DNA from: Symbiodinium sp. CCMP2592
Lineage: Eukaryota > Sar > Dinophyceae > Suessiales > Symbiodiniaceae
Length of the DNA stretch: 64,000 nt
Reading direction: 5' to 3'
Assembly: GCA_905221615.1 (NCBI GenBank)
Contig: CAJNDT010003090.1
Span: 654,579 to 718,578 of the forward strand
Part shown: positions 1 through 9,097 of the stretch, piece after piece
How positions within the stretch are numbered: position 1 is the stretch's first letter
Layout of the letters: every line of letters begins with the position of its first letter
The notes under the pieces: model-generated
Told to the model about the DNA's origin: nothing
The model's input: only the letters and a program-made list of their open reading frames with translations
The model's database searches: none
Program-made: the position numbers and the translations under genes

Positions 1-95
1 TCTCCGATCAGGACAGAGAAGGAGTGCAGATGGAGCTGAGTCCCCGTGCTGTCTAGATTTTGGCGAAGTGCAAAGTTTTCAGCCTCAGCCCAGCC

Positions 96-1091
96 ATGCA
101 TGCCATGCTTGTGGCCAGAAGCCGTCGGGCCTGGTGTTCGCCGCTTGCTTTGCTTCGTCCTCTTCTTTCCAATGGGCGGCCAGCCGCTTTGCTACGTCAA
201 GATCAACCTGCCCGTGCTCCATACCGGTCGTTCAGCTTCGGACCGCTCGAGGCCACATGGCGACGCCTTCAAGCCCCACAGGCTCCGAGATTCCAAAGAT
301 CCTTCGCTTCAGTGCACGAGGTCCTCGCGAACGGTGACATTCCGTTTCCGCGCGTCCGCGTGGTCGACGATGCAGGGCTGGTCGGAGACTTTCTTTTAGG
401 CGAGGCCTTAGCGCTGGCGAAGCAGCGTCGGACAGACCTAGTCGTTTTGTCCGGGCAGGTTGAGCCTCCGCTGTGCCGACTTGTAAACCTACATGTGTAT
501 ATCGACGAGATGGATCGTCAAGCTGCTTCGAAGGAACAGCAGAAACGTGAGCAGCGTCTGAGGGAATTTAGTTTCGACCCAGCGATGCGAGTCAAAGGAA
601 TGCGGTTCACTGCGGTAATTGACGAGCACGACTTTGAAAGAAAGTTGAATCAGGTTCGCAAGTTTCTGGAAAAGGGTCACAGAGTGGAGGCTCGAATTCT
701 TCAGAGTCGTGGTAAGCCCGAGGATGTGCTTGACCTTGCTTTGCGAATAATCGCCGAAATACGTGACTTGGCCAAGCCTGAATACTTCGAGGAGAGTATC
801 CGGGAACTGCAGATGGCAATTCACTCGCCAAAAAGTCTGAAGCGTACCGGCCGTGCTCCACCCGATGAGCTGAGAGTACGACTGTGGCCCTGCACGCCAG
901 AACAGGCTGCAGCCTTTCGGCTGCCCGCTCACATCATGGGCCCGCGCAGGCGCAAGGGGCCAGCAGTTGTTGGTATTGATGATGGGCCGGAAGATGAGTT
1001 TGCCTGGAAGCTTAACCGACGACCACGACCAGAATCGCGGACCGCTCGCAGAAGTGATCTTCGACGCGATGCTTTGGAAACAAGCGAGTAG
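96..1091 (+). CDS. Organelle-targeted translation initiation factor IF-3
   Basis: IF-3 binds the small ribosomal subunit of bacterial-type (mitochondrial or plastid) ribosomes and controls initiator tRNA selection and subunit joining. The reading frame is open without introns (331 codons from the ATG at 96). Residues about 80-130 match the IF-3 N-domain (VRVVDDAGLVGDFLLGEAL, then LVVLSGQVEPPLCRLV, the usual 'PPVC' segment). Residues about 155-235 match the C-domain (RFTAVIDEHDFERKLNQVR, FLEKGHRVEARI). The first 80 residues are rich in Arg, Ala and Ser with few acids, as expected for an organelle transit peptide; mitochondrion or plastid cannot be decided. The last 90 residues are a basic extension not found in bacterial IF-3. 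An in-frame upstream TTG at 60 exists, but the ATG at 96 is the natural start. Family assignment is secure; localisation is inference. Confidence 0.85.
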   Translation: MHAMLVARSRRAWCSPLALLRPLLSNGRPAALLRQDQPARAPYRSFSFGPLEATWRRLQAPQAPRFQRSFASVHEVLANGDIPFPRVRVVDDAGLVGDFLLGEALALAKQRRTDLVVLSGQVEPPLCRLVNLHVYIDEMDRQAASKEQQKREQRLREFSFDPAMRVKGMRFTAVIDEHDFERKLNQVRKFLEKGHRVEARILQSRGKPEDVLDLALRIIAEIRDLAKPEYFEESIRELQMAIHSPKSLKRTGRAPPDELRVRLWPCTPEQAAAFRLPAHIMGPRRRKGPAVVGIDDGPEDEFAWKLNRRPRPESRTARRSDLRRDALETSE

Positions 1092-1348
1092 CAACTCGCT
1101 GGACCACCACGATCCTCCAAACCGATCAAGCTCCAAGTCGCCGAATCGGGCCGGCGTTAGCAGCGACAGATGTCCCTAGAGTTGCAGGGGCAAGTGGCCC
1201 AAAGCGGGCTGGCCCCGGTATGCACGCGTCACACTGACGATCACCCTGACTGCAGCTTCTTCGTGCATGCTTGACGTTTTGATGTCCGCGGTGAGCAAGC
1301 AGTAGTGCAGGGAGTGCAGGAGAAGGCACCTGTTGGCCTTCTGAACCC

Positions 1349-2905
1349 ATGGCAGGAAATGAGCGAATCGCTTCCATCTTCGAAGAGATGAGTGTCATAC
1401 AGAAGCTGCGCCGGGACCGGTTCCGTTCACAGGCCTGGGCCTAAACGTGAGAGCTGTGAACGCTCAGTCAGAAGAGCCGCCTGTTTCAGGCCTATGCCAA
1501 GGCTGCACAGGCTCTTCGGGCCCTGAAGGAGCCGATTGCCAGTGGCGCTCAAGCCAAGGGCATTCCAGGCATCGGCTCCGGCATGGCCGGTCGGATTGAT
1601 GCACCGCTGCTCAGAACACTGGGCTGCTCTCGTGGAGGCTTGTCGCACATCGATGCTCTGAGGTGATCCTGGCGACCGGAGAACTCAGTGAGCTGGACGA
1701 GCTGAAGCGTGACAGCGACGTCATCGCATTGCGCGAGCTTCGCTCTGCGAGGGCCGTAGTGGCAAAGCGGTTAGAAGACATCTCTCAAAATCATCGAATC
1801 TGCCCCTGGTTGGCCTGGTTGCATGCCGAGGTACATGGAATTGGAGCAGTTCGTGCAGCTGAGCTCGTGGAGCGGGGCATCCGTTCACTCTTGCACCTGC
1901 GAGAAGCCGTTGCCAAGAATCAGGCGTGTCTGAGTACTTTGTCCCCTCCCCATGAAGAGAAACCAACATCAAGGGTCTGATTTCTGCCAGGTGCACCTCG
2001 ATGCTGCCCAGGCTCTTTGATGAACGGGTTGTATGTAGTGCGAATCAGGAGTGCAGTTGGAGAGGGGTTTGGACGAGATCAGGTCGTCGGGCTGCGCCAT
2101 TGTGAGGAGTTCGCGAAGCGGATACCTTATGCGACTCGACCGCAAAGAGCGGCCATACAACGCCTGTGCCGTTTGTGATGCTTCGCTCTCCAGCTCCAGG
2201 CGGAGATGAAGGAGCATCATCACGTGCTTGAAGCCTGCAGACGGCGCAGCAATCCCAAGTTGCTGCTCACAGCCGGGTTCTGAGAAGCCAGTTTAAGCCT
2301 GCACTTCAAATACACTTCGATTTAAGACAGCAGTAAAGGTTTGCGGTTCCTACCGGCGAGAACGACCTGATTGCGGTGATATCGACGCTTTCCGTTTGTC
2401 TCAGATGCGAAGCCAACTGCATCCCGTTTGTGCATTTCCTTGTTGTTTGCACATGCCCAGCTCTTTTTGCAAGGACGTGTTGATCAGCCACCCTGATTAC
2501 ACAACGGCAAAGCGCGATGCCAACGCTGGAGGGAAGCTCCTGCATGCCTTTGCACCTCCTCGCGAGCTATGTAAGGGTTCAACATGGGCTGGATGACTGA
2601 GCACTGATGAAGTTCTTTCCTGATCACGCTGGAGTATGAGGTGGAGTCTCTGAAGCATGATGGGTACGTGACAGCGGACTTGGCTTTCGGCAACACGAAG
2701 TTTATGGGTGTTTGCAGGCGGCCCACTGCGGGCTTCACTATACGGGACTTTTCGTTTGGCGAACGCGAGAGAAACTTGAATCCACAGGCTGCCGGGAGAC
2801 GAACGCTTGCACCGACGGCTCGACATCCGCTGCTTGCCCAACGACCAGTACCACTTTGGTGCGGGCCTCAGCCGATCCGGGAATACAATGTCCGCTTGAC
2901 AGCCA
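1349..2905 (+). CDS. Family X DNA polymerase (Pol beta-like), N-terminal two thirds in small exons
   Basis: Pol beta-type enzymes fill short gaps in base excision repair. Exons on + read in Pol beta order. NERIASIFEEM and AQALRALKEPIASGAQAKG with PGIGSGMAGRID (1349-1600) are the 8 kDa lyase domain, and ILATGELSELDELKR continues it. GIGAVRAAELVERGIRSLLHL (1838-1910) is the helix-hairpin-helix. LRHCEEFAKRIPYATR (about 2091-2145) precedes the palm. VCGSYRRERPDCGDID (2338-2386) and DVLISHPDYTT (2476-2508) carry the first two catalytic Asp, FGNTKFMGVC lies at 2686-2716, and RRLDIRCLPNDQYHFG (2810-2860) carries the third. Frame changes between these pieces fit short introns. The Lys that is the dRP-lyase nucleophile in Pol beta is Arg here. 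The frame closes at about 2905, before the C-terminal subdomain; matching C-terminal exons lie at 8387-8675. Either the gene is interrupted or truncated, or later exons were missed. Confidence 0.72.
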
Positions 2906-3171
2906 CATGCAAGCTGGGCACTTGCACATCGCAGCAGGCGTCGCTGCAAACGTCGCTCTTGGCTACAGCACTGCCTGGAACACCAAGCATGTTTACCTTA
3001 ACCAAAGCCCACCGACCTATACAATGGAGCCGCTATGCGATCCGTTGTGCATGACCAATGAAGCTGGCGCCCGTACGGTTGTAGGTTTGCAAAGTTTGCA
3101 TTTTGTTGGGGCATCTTGCGCGTAGGCAAGAAGCCCACTAGCTGCTTCGTTTTGACAAACACTTAACGCCA

Positions 3172-4300
3172 TGAGCTTGGATTGGAGCGATCGGGATTTG
3201 CTGGAGCAGCTTGGCTGACACGGGGTCAGACGAGCCCTTTCTGAGCTTTTGGGCAAGCCACTTGTACTGAACAGTTGACCCGTATGGTACTCGGAGCTTC
3301 AAAGGTGGGCACAGCGGACGCTGCCCGAGTTTCTGTTGATGAGCATGCAGGACTCGTTTGACAGGACTGTTTCCGCCGTGATTTCTGCGATTCAGCATTC
3401 GAGCAAATGAAGCACGAGTCAAGAGTTACCCAAAGGAAAAAAAGCATTGCCTCGACCCCGTGGCAGCACTACGAGCTTTCCATTGCGGAGGTTCAGCTTG
3501 AAGGCCTGCAGCCTGCAGGGCAATGTTGGCAGTGATGGGCAGTAGCGTGCACGAGCTGTAGCTGTGAGGTGAGGTGAACTTGATTGGCAAGAAAGACGAG
3601 CCCATGTTGCAGTTCGACATCGACCTGGGGATGCGCGTGGATGTTGAGAAGAGAGTTGCACCTGAGCTTGGTCCATGTTGCGCGAGGGTATATCCGGGTG
3701 TAAATAAGACAATGTAGCGCTGTCTGCATCGCAGGTAGATCGTGCGAGAAATGGTGACACGGACTATTGGCCGAGCATCGCACAAATCGTACACTTTGCT
3801 ACTTGGGCTGACCAACTTATTCGACCGTCGTGAGACTGCCCGTGCAGTATTAGATCTTCTGACCAGCTGACGGCGGTACTCATCGGAGAGTCCCCTAAGT
3901 AGTCATTATTACTTTTCTGACCAACAAGGACAACGAGAACATGAAGCCGTCGATAATCACACGGCTACAAGAACTACCAGAAGATGTGGCGCCCGAGGTA
4001 AACTGGTACCTCCAGGATGCCCAGCAAATCCAGCTTTCATTGCAAGCCACTTCTCACATGCAAGCCTTAGGAGGGAATGGGCCGGCAGTTCATCTGGCAT
4101 GGACTGGCTAGGTGGCATGCTTATGCAGCTTCCTGGCCGCAAGCTGCCTTTTGACGGATGCAGGCTGAACAGATCATGACCGAGAAGATAGTGCCCTCAG
4201 GTCCAAAAGTGGCTGAAGCAGCAGATTGCGCCCGCTGTGCAGGACGGACGGGTGCAGACGGACACTGCGGAATTAGCATGTGGGTCAACGCGTGACTCCC
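3172..4300 (+). CDS. Unresolved exon cluster, weakly Aha1-like
   Basis: Several coding-like pieces on + are broken by stops and so would need introns: YSELQRWAQRTLPEFLLMSM (about 3283-3345), WQHYELSIAEVQLEGL (about 3460-3508), GEVNLIGKKDEPMLQFDIDL (about 3570-3632, running on to VEKRVAPELG), and QVQKWLKQQIAPAVQDGRVQ (about 4200-4260). The pattern 'V-x-x-(L/V)-x-G, then E-x-x-(L/I)-x-x-K-K-(D/G)-x-x-x-x-F' resembles the N-terminal domain of Aha1, the Hsp90 ATPase activator, but the match is short and I would not name it. No start or stop can be fixed. The stretch sits between the two family X polymerase fragments, so it may also include diverged polymerase intron sequence. Confidence 0.22.
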
Positions 4301-5223
4301 GGGGAACCAGCCGTGTTGGTTGATGAGTTTCTGACGTATCTCCAGCAAACATCTCGACTTGGAGCTTCACGTTGCGCCGTGAAGCTTGAAGGGCGATTTC
4401 GCAGACTCCAATCGGTGTTTTTTTGCCGTTTGGAGTCCTACGTATCAGTCGCCATGCGGAAGAACGCAAAAGACAGTGGGAGAACCGGGGCGGGCGAGAA
4501 CACTGCTATGTTCAAGATTGTTCAAGATTGAAACTGTAGGAGCATGCACATGCACGCATCAAGACATATTGCTCCTTCACAGGCCTCAGGCAGTCCGGGT
4601 AAACCTTCCCGCCTTTTCGATATACACAGACCCGATGCATCCTTACATAGAAATGTATGGATGATTATAGATGCATACATGATTAGGCACACACAGAGGC
4701 ACGTCCCATTGCCTGCCAAGCTTGCTCTTGTGTCTTCTTTTTGCATGATTCCTCTTCCCAGGATCCGCGTGACTGTCCAGTGTCCGCCCCATCCTTTCCA
4801 CCGTTTCTTGTGGAAGCCCGCAAGAGGCCCGACAGGGTGGCGAGTTGCAGCGCGTGGTTCTTAGAGTTCATACAGGTGAAGAACATCTCGGAAAATTATG
4901 CACAGGTACGAGGACGAAATTCGGCAGATCCTGTTGAATTCAGATGATGAGGAGGAGTTGGTTCATGCTGGTGTTCACATCGTACATGTGGGAATGACGA
5001 ATGAGCTTAGCTTCCTGAACTCTGGGAGGAAGATGTAAAAGCGACCTGCCTTCTCGAAGATGTGGAGCAGGACATTCCACTTGATTACTTGATTCAGACT
5101 TGATTCGGTGCGTGTTCGTATATCCAACTGCTCTTGACATCTGCCCAAGACCATGCCGAATGCCTCAGCAGCCAGGATGCCGGCCTCAGGTTGCCGCTCG
5201 TTGGGCCAAGCCAGATCCACCCC
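4301..5223. other. Stretch without a supported gene
   Basis: No domain or convincing exon was recognised on either strand. A short run of ATACAT-like sequence lies at 4620-4690. The end of this stretch is presumably the 5' flank and leader of the ankyrin-repeat gene. Confidence 0.4.
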
Positions 5224-7712
5224 ATGTCGAGGAAGATTTTGTCGGAGTTCGACGGTTATCCAGAATATGCGTTTCGGCTGAATGCGACAGTGTGCGGGGA
5301 TTGCACCAAACCGAGTCGCAATGCGAGTCTTAAGGTCAGCCCCCCAGTTTCAGATGACGAAGATGACTTTGACCCCGCCGCGCCGTACGAATTTAGCGAT
5401 GATACCTTTGAGTGTAAACGGAAGGGGGCTCCGCCAAAGATGAAGAAATTTGGTCGATACCCTTTTCTCCCATCCATGCTTGCAGGCGGGTCAAGAGCCC
5501 AATCATCTGCACAGAATCCATGCATGCAGTGGAATGCCGTTGCAGGCCTGGGTGGTCCGTCAAAGGACTGGCTACCTCCAAAGCAGCATGCAATTGCTCA
5601 TCCGGAGTGGTTTCAGACTGCCACGAAGTCTGTCGTCAACACCAACGGCGTCACACACTTAGACCATATCTTGGAAAAGGCACGAAAGCGCAGGGAAGAG
5701 TTTGCAGCATCATCCGCAAACAAGCTCATATCGATGCGGGCGGCGGATCTTTGCTTGGCCATCGAGAAGGGTGATGCCATGAAAGCTTTCGCCAAGCTCG
5801 ATGAGGAGACAGCCAGTTGTCCTCATCCTGACACCGGGCGCTGTGCAGCACATTACTGCATCGCCAAGTCCTCCCACGAGATGCTGCGGATGGTGCTTGA
5901 AGCCAGGGCTGACCCAGATGCTCGCGATTCCTTTGGACAAACTGCTCTGATGATGGCCGCGAAGCAGGCCCAACAGCAGAGAGTAGGTGTGGACATTCGT
6001 GGCATTGCGTGTTGCAGGGCGACGACGAGTCGGCGAAGATTCTCCTGGAAGCTGGAGCAGATGCTACGCTGACGGACTCCCTGAACCGCTCAGCGTCAGA
6101 AATGGTCAAGGCAGAGCCTCTAAAGCCACCGCGATCTTAACACCCATGGGTTCATGTCAATGTGGCTCTTCAGGTCACGCAGACGCAAGAGGAGCCGGAG
6201 GAGAATCCACTTCGGCACTGGCGGGAGAAGATGATGGGAGAACCAATCCCCGAGGATCCCTCGAAAAAGAGCCGCGATCTAAAAGCCTTGATCGATGATC
6301 GAGAGCGACCAAAGAAGTACGGGTCTTTGTTGCTCGGAGCGCTGGCGCAGAAGGATGTCAGGACGGCCGAGGCTGCGATGGAGTCAGGTGCAGATGTGAA
6401 CCTTCCAGACGACAGGGGTGACACCGCCCTCCTGCTTATCGTCTGATCCTTAGCTGTGTCTTCTGGGCTTCGTGGTTCTTCCGCAAGAGCCAAGGGCTGC
6501 AATGACATGGACTGTGACTGAGGTCAAAAGCAAATGGAAGGACTCTCAAGGTTTGCAGAGCCGATTGGTGAACAAGGCATACAAAGCTGGTGCGAGTGTG
6601 AACTTCCAGAATCTACAAGGCAACTCTGGCTTACACTTCGCATGCCACCGTGGAAGCCTTGAGCTGACCAACTTGCTCTTGAGCTTGAAAGCCAACCCAC
6701 GCCTCTCGAATAGCGAGGGCAACACCCCGTTGATGTACGCGGCTCATAGCGGCCACGAGGAAGTCTGTGCAGCCCTGCTTGAAGCGGGTTCGCCAGTGGA
6801 CGTGAAAAATCGAGCAGGGCTCACGGCACAAGCTATGGCAGAGCGGAAGAACTTCAAGTCCACAGCCGCTTTGATTCACGCCTACCTGCTCGCACCCAAG
6901 CAGGCCCTGCTTTGGAGCATCCCCAAACCTTGCCCTGTGTTTGACATTCTAGTCAGCTAGGCAGCTAGTCTCGGCAGACTTTGTGCAGGATAATGAAGCC
7001 AAGAAAGTGGAAGCAAAGCGGAAAGATGCCAAACCCCAGAAGCTGGACTTCGACTATTCCAAATGGGATTCACTGGAGCGAGAGATGCGTGAAGACGAGG
7101 AAGAGGAGCAGACAACTCGGATGAGAGAAGCAAGCGCAGCTGCTCGAAGGCCCTCTGGTCCTGCGTGCTTCGACTTGTAGACTCTAGGCAGACCTCATGT
7201 GGCAACTCCGTGTCTTGTCACGCAACTTGTCCGAGCCAACGTCGTGCAAGGGGCACAAAAACCGGAAGCCACAAAAGCGGCGGACAAGGGAATCAGCTGA
7301 AACCCAAAGAGCCGGGAACCCTCTTCGGCATAGCACAATTCGCCTCGGCATAACGCCGAGAACAATGGGGCCAACATTTTGTGCTTGGTTTGTGAAGGTG
7401 GGGATGTTTGGAGACTATACCTCGAAGTGAGGGAGATCTTTTCTTAAGCAGTCGGGCAGTTATCATGCTCATGGCTGCAGGCCGATGCCAAAGTTTGAAG
7501 ACCTGGGCCCAGAAGCCTTTGGCCTGCCTGCCGACACCCCCTGGCCGCCCGATGCCTCGAAGAGGAAGAAGGGGCCTTTCGACTATGGACATTGGGACAA
7601 AATCGTGGACGACATCGAGCGCCAGGAGAAGGTGTTAGACAGGTACGACCGCTTGCAAAAGAACCCGCAGTACGAGTACCGAGATGGCCAGAAGATGCAG
7701 GTGATCTTCTGA
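5224..7712 (+). CDS. Ankyrin-repeat protein with duplicated FDYxxWD tail motif (multi-exon)
   Basis: Ankyrin repeats mediate protein-protein contacts; no catalytic domain is visible. I start at the first in-frame ATG, 5224 (MSRKILSEF). Residues 1-150 are unassigned and include an acidic run (SDDEDDFD). Ankyrin-like repeats begin near 5740: LCLAIEKGDAMKAFAKL, then MLRMVLEARADPDARDSFGQ (5881-5940), GDDESAKILLEAGADATLTD (about 6019-6078), AEAAMESGADVNLPDDRGDT, GNSGLHFACHRGSLELTNLL (6619-6678), and GNTPLMYAAHSGHEEVCAAL (6718-6777). Introns are needed near 5980-6018, 6115-6175, 6447-6575, 6900-6985 and 7140-7485. The tail has two related pieces, FDYSKWDSLEREM (7047-7085) and FDYGHWDKIVDDIERQ (7579-7626), ending at 7712. 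Exon chains and order are convincing; the function is unknown. Confidence 0.72.
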
Positions 7713-8386
7713 CCTCGGTCAGTAGAGACTCCTTGCATGCATCAAGCCTACATTCTGTGGTGAATGCTTCACACTGCAGATGTGCGAGCGGATTTGGCGC
7801 TCCGCTGCCAGAAGATGGCTCCGCTCTAGCCGGAACTCTACAGTAGCTTCACCTCTCTTCTGATAGCGGCGAGAAAGAATCCACGCACTAGCTCATTCGC
7901 GTCACAAGGCAGAGCATAGCAGGGCCATGGCCACATGCGTGAGTTGAGGAATGCTGTACTTCACCGGCAGTGCGGTTCCGGCCTCGGAGGGGAGAAGATG
8001 AGTCTGCGATGGGCGGTGGCAGTGCGTGGTACTCGCGACAGGCGCTTGGTGTGAAGATGCGCCTGACACTGGGCCCCGAAGTTAGCAAGTGGTCGTGGTG
8101 TGTTTACGCTCCAAGTTACGCTTTTACCCGATACAGCATCCTCTCAGTGCGAACCTCCGACGCGCGCTGAGCCATTTTGCGTGTGCTTTTTGCACAGTCT
8201 TGTTGCGTAACGCGCGTGCACGTGCAGGAACAAGTCTTGCGATCGACCGACTAGCTTGTCGATTTTGGCTAACATGTCGTTAGCATGAGACTTGTTGCGG
8301 ATGCCGCAATGCCATGCAACACCTTCATGATTGGCCGTGGAAAGTTTAGAGCCGTGCCTGTGTGCATCAGATTGCAGTCTCACCAG
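7713..8386. other. Stretch without a supported gene
   Basis: Downstream flank of the ankyrin gene. I see no domain, no long clean exon and no notable repeat. If the polymerase exons at 8387 belong to the gene begun at 1349, this is intron; otherwise it is intergenic. Confidence 0.4.
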
Positions 8387-8675
8387 GAAAGCCATTGAAC
8401 TTGGACTCACGCTCAGCGAGTACGGGCTGGAGAATCGGAAGACCGGAGAGAAGGCCGAACAAGATGCGAGCGTGCGCACCGCAGCATTGATTTCACTTAT
8501 GAGCGGAACATGTGCAGCGAATTTAGTGACAGGTCAAAGCCAGCTGCGAGCAGGATATTTTCGGATGCCTGGCCAAAGGGACATGTCCAGTATCTTTCAG
8601 GAGGTGCATGTGCGATGACGGTGTCTCGTCTGAGGTGCGTTGGGCATGTCCTACCTGGAACCCAAAGAGCGCTGA
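8387..8675 (+). pseudogene. Family X DNA polymerase C-terminal exons (detached)
   Basis: Two exons match the very end of the Pol beta-type thumb/palm. KAIELGLTLSEYGLENRKTG (8389-8448) corresponds to the 'HALEKGFTINEY' segment of the family. ALGMSYLEPKER followed by TGA (8637-8675) corresponds to the conserved 'LGLPYIPPELRE' ending. The upstream exon follows a plausible acceptor (CACCAG at 8381-8386); the second follows CTGAG (8630-8634). The segment lies 5.5 kb downstream of the N-terminal exons (1349-2905), with an ankyrin gene on the same strand in between. Possible explanations are one gene with a very long intron hosting other genes, a rearranged gene, or a fragment of a second copy. Family match is good; gene status is uncertain. 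Confidence 0.55.
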
Positions 8676-8858
8676 GCGATGGAGACAAAGCGTGGCGGCG
8701 GAACAGGTGATGGTCTGATGGACTCCTTCGTAGGATGGACGAAGCAATTGGCGAAGATGCTCTCGGAGGTTGCGCCGAAGCCAAGGCCAAGCTCGGATCC
8801 GCGGTTCGCCGGAGGTCCGGAACTTGCAAGGGGCAAGCAAGTGGGTCAACCTGACAGC

Positions 8859-9097
8859 CGACAGTTTCATCCCTAGCTCCACCCCCTCTCCCGGGCTGTT
8901 CGCAAAAAGCCAGCAACATCCAAACCACATGCCGTGCTGATCGGTGCTGGTGTACACGGGTGCAGACAAGGAAGTGCTGCATGCTTCATGTCTGCATGCC
9001 GATTTTGTGGCTCCAGCATTTTGCACTAGAACACCCCGCCAGCCTAGCAAGTGCTGATTCAACGCCATATATAAGCTATGGTGAGCCCGGCTATGCT
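8859..9097 (+). repeat. ACAD 5'-flank repeat, copy 1
   Basis: A 239 bp segment is repeated in direct orientation at 17225-17463 with only about four or five mismatches seen by eye. This copy covers the 5' flank of the acyl-CoA dehydrogenase gene through its first codons (ATG at 9078). It contains CCATATATAAGC just before the ATG. In the other copy the sequence runs straight into CCCTAAA repeats at the point where the gene should continue. Confidence 0.9.

Noticed and set aside
9060..9082. CCATATATAAGC as a TATA-box promoter of the ACAD gene
   Set aside because: It lies directly at the ATG, too close for a core promoter, and dinoflagellate genes generally lack canonical TATA boxes.
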